Shown piece after piece: positions 63,805 through 64,000 of a stretch of 64,000 nucleotides of DNA (position 1 is its first letter; the number at the start of each line of letters is the position of its first letter). The position numbers were made by a program, and so were the translations under genes. The notes below the pieces were generated by a model that saw nothing but the letters and a program-made list of their open reading frames with translations, had not been told where the DNA came from and made no database searches. Source of the DNA: Promethearchaeota archaeon (GTDB lineage Archaea; Asgardarchaeota; Lokiarchaeia; Sigyniarchaeales; SOKP01); assembly GCA_029838195.1 (NCBI GenBank), contig JALGVJ010000012.1, positions 47,732-111,731 on the forward strand, given 5' to 3'.

Positions 63805-64000
63805 TCAGGCGGATTCGGATATCAACAATAATCGCGTGCTCTGACACGTGAATTGAATGACCTCATGATTTCGGGAATGCTTTTCGCGGAATTGCCGCAA
63901 GAGGTCCTGAATCTTCCGCCCTCTTGAACATTGCTCGTAGACCCGGATGAGAAACCGTTCAAACATGAGATGCCGGTACGCACGCACCTCTTTTCCCTTG
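63805..64000 (-). CDS. Partial ORF entering from the right edge, GC-richer
   Basis: The minus-strand frame is open from the window end to a stop at 63805, about 64 residues. It reads RAYRHLMFERFLIRVYEQC and RKIQDLLRQFREKHSRNHEV. It is basic and helical with base composition like the transposase debris nearby, so it may be part of another mobile element. Cannot be named. Confidence 0.4.
   Translation of the reverse strand, partial: KGKEVRAYRHLMFERFLIRVYEQCSRGRKIQDLLRQFREKHSRNHEVIQFTCQSTRLLLISESA

Noticed and set aside
1..64000. CRISPR array, rRNA genes or a replication origin
   Set aside because: No regularly spaced repeats, no rRNA-like sequence and no origin-type repeat cluster were seen on reading through.

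Overview
The window looks like part of a low-GC (roughly 30%) archaeal chromosome, most likely an Asgard archaeon (Lokiarchaeia-like). Archaeal membership is well supported: a contiguous ether-lipid cluster (GGGP synthase, DGGGP synthase, geranylgeranyl reductase and a dolichol/phytol-kinase-type protein), coenzyme F420 genes (arfC, cofG, cofH), tetrahydromethanopterin genes (mptA, mptD, mptG, a DHPS-like gene and DUF447) and TATA/BRE-type promoters. The Asgard placement is weaker. It rests on a small longin-like protein beside a ubiquitin-fold MoaD/SAMP protein, on tRNA inserts at an unusual site, and on overall gene style.

Layout. 0-12 kb: a decayed clusterless MutY-like glycosylase, a B12-radical SAM protein, an N-formylglutamate amidohydrolase-like protein, HAD, TatD, a ThyA-like protein, MoaD-like plus longin-like, a CaCA exchanger, and two nucleotide house-cleaning enzymes (Maf, DUF84). 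12-18 kb: tandem small membrane proteins, hsp20 with a striking promoter, an MFS transporter, and a two-gene TIGR04255 module bracketed by a 105-bp direct repeat of the MFS 3' end. 18-21 kb: two intron-bearing tRNA genes (Asp, Arg), SCP2-like and GH172-like genes, and a decayed flavin split-barrel gene. 21-33 kb: cofactor region with a nucleotidyltransferase, mptA, the amidohydrolase-arfC-cofG-cofH operon, enoyl-CoA hydratase, a class V aminotransferase, and the overlapping DUF1464/DHPS-like pair. 33-46 kb: anaerobic catabolism with rubrerythrin, a glycyl radical enzyme, its putative activase, a GH127 arabinofuranosidase, a D-aminoacylase-like amidohydrolase and a secreted protein with a tetrapeptide-repeat tail. 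46-52 kb: more methanopterin genes and a feoA-feoA-feoB iron system with DtxR-like operators. 52-60 kb: an AIR-synthase-related gene with a stop-containing 30-nt insertion, a PARG-like protein, LarE-like, and the ether-lipid cluster. 60-64 kb: a GNAT/small-ORF pair broken by a 20-bp tandem duplication, a second GNAT, a RHH-HisKA-REC fusion, and GC-richer transposase debris.

Together this suggests a strictly anaerobic organism with H4MPT and F420 chemistry, radical enzymology and plant-type polysaccharide use, but no methanogenesis genes in the window. A recurring theme is genes broken by apparent C-to-T/G-to-A changes or by short insertions and duplications. The most unusual items are the 30-nt insertion with matched GTA codons (52692-52721), the repeat-flanked TIGR04255 module, the two ectopic tRNA inserts, the RHH-HisKA-REC protein and the symmetric operator pair between GH127 and the activase. 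No enzyme function here has been tested; all functions are read from motifs and context by eye.
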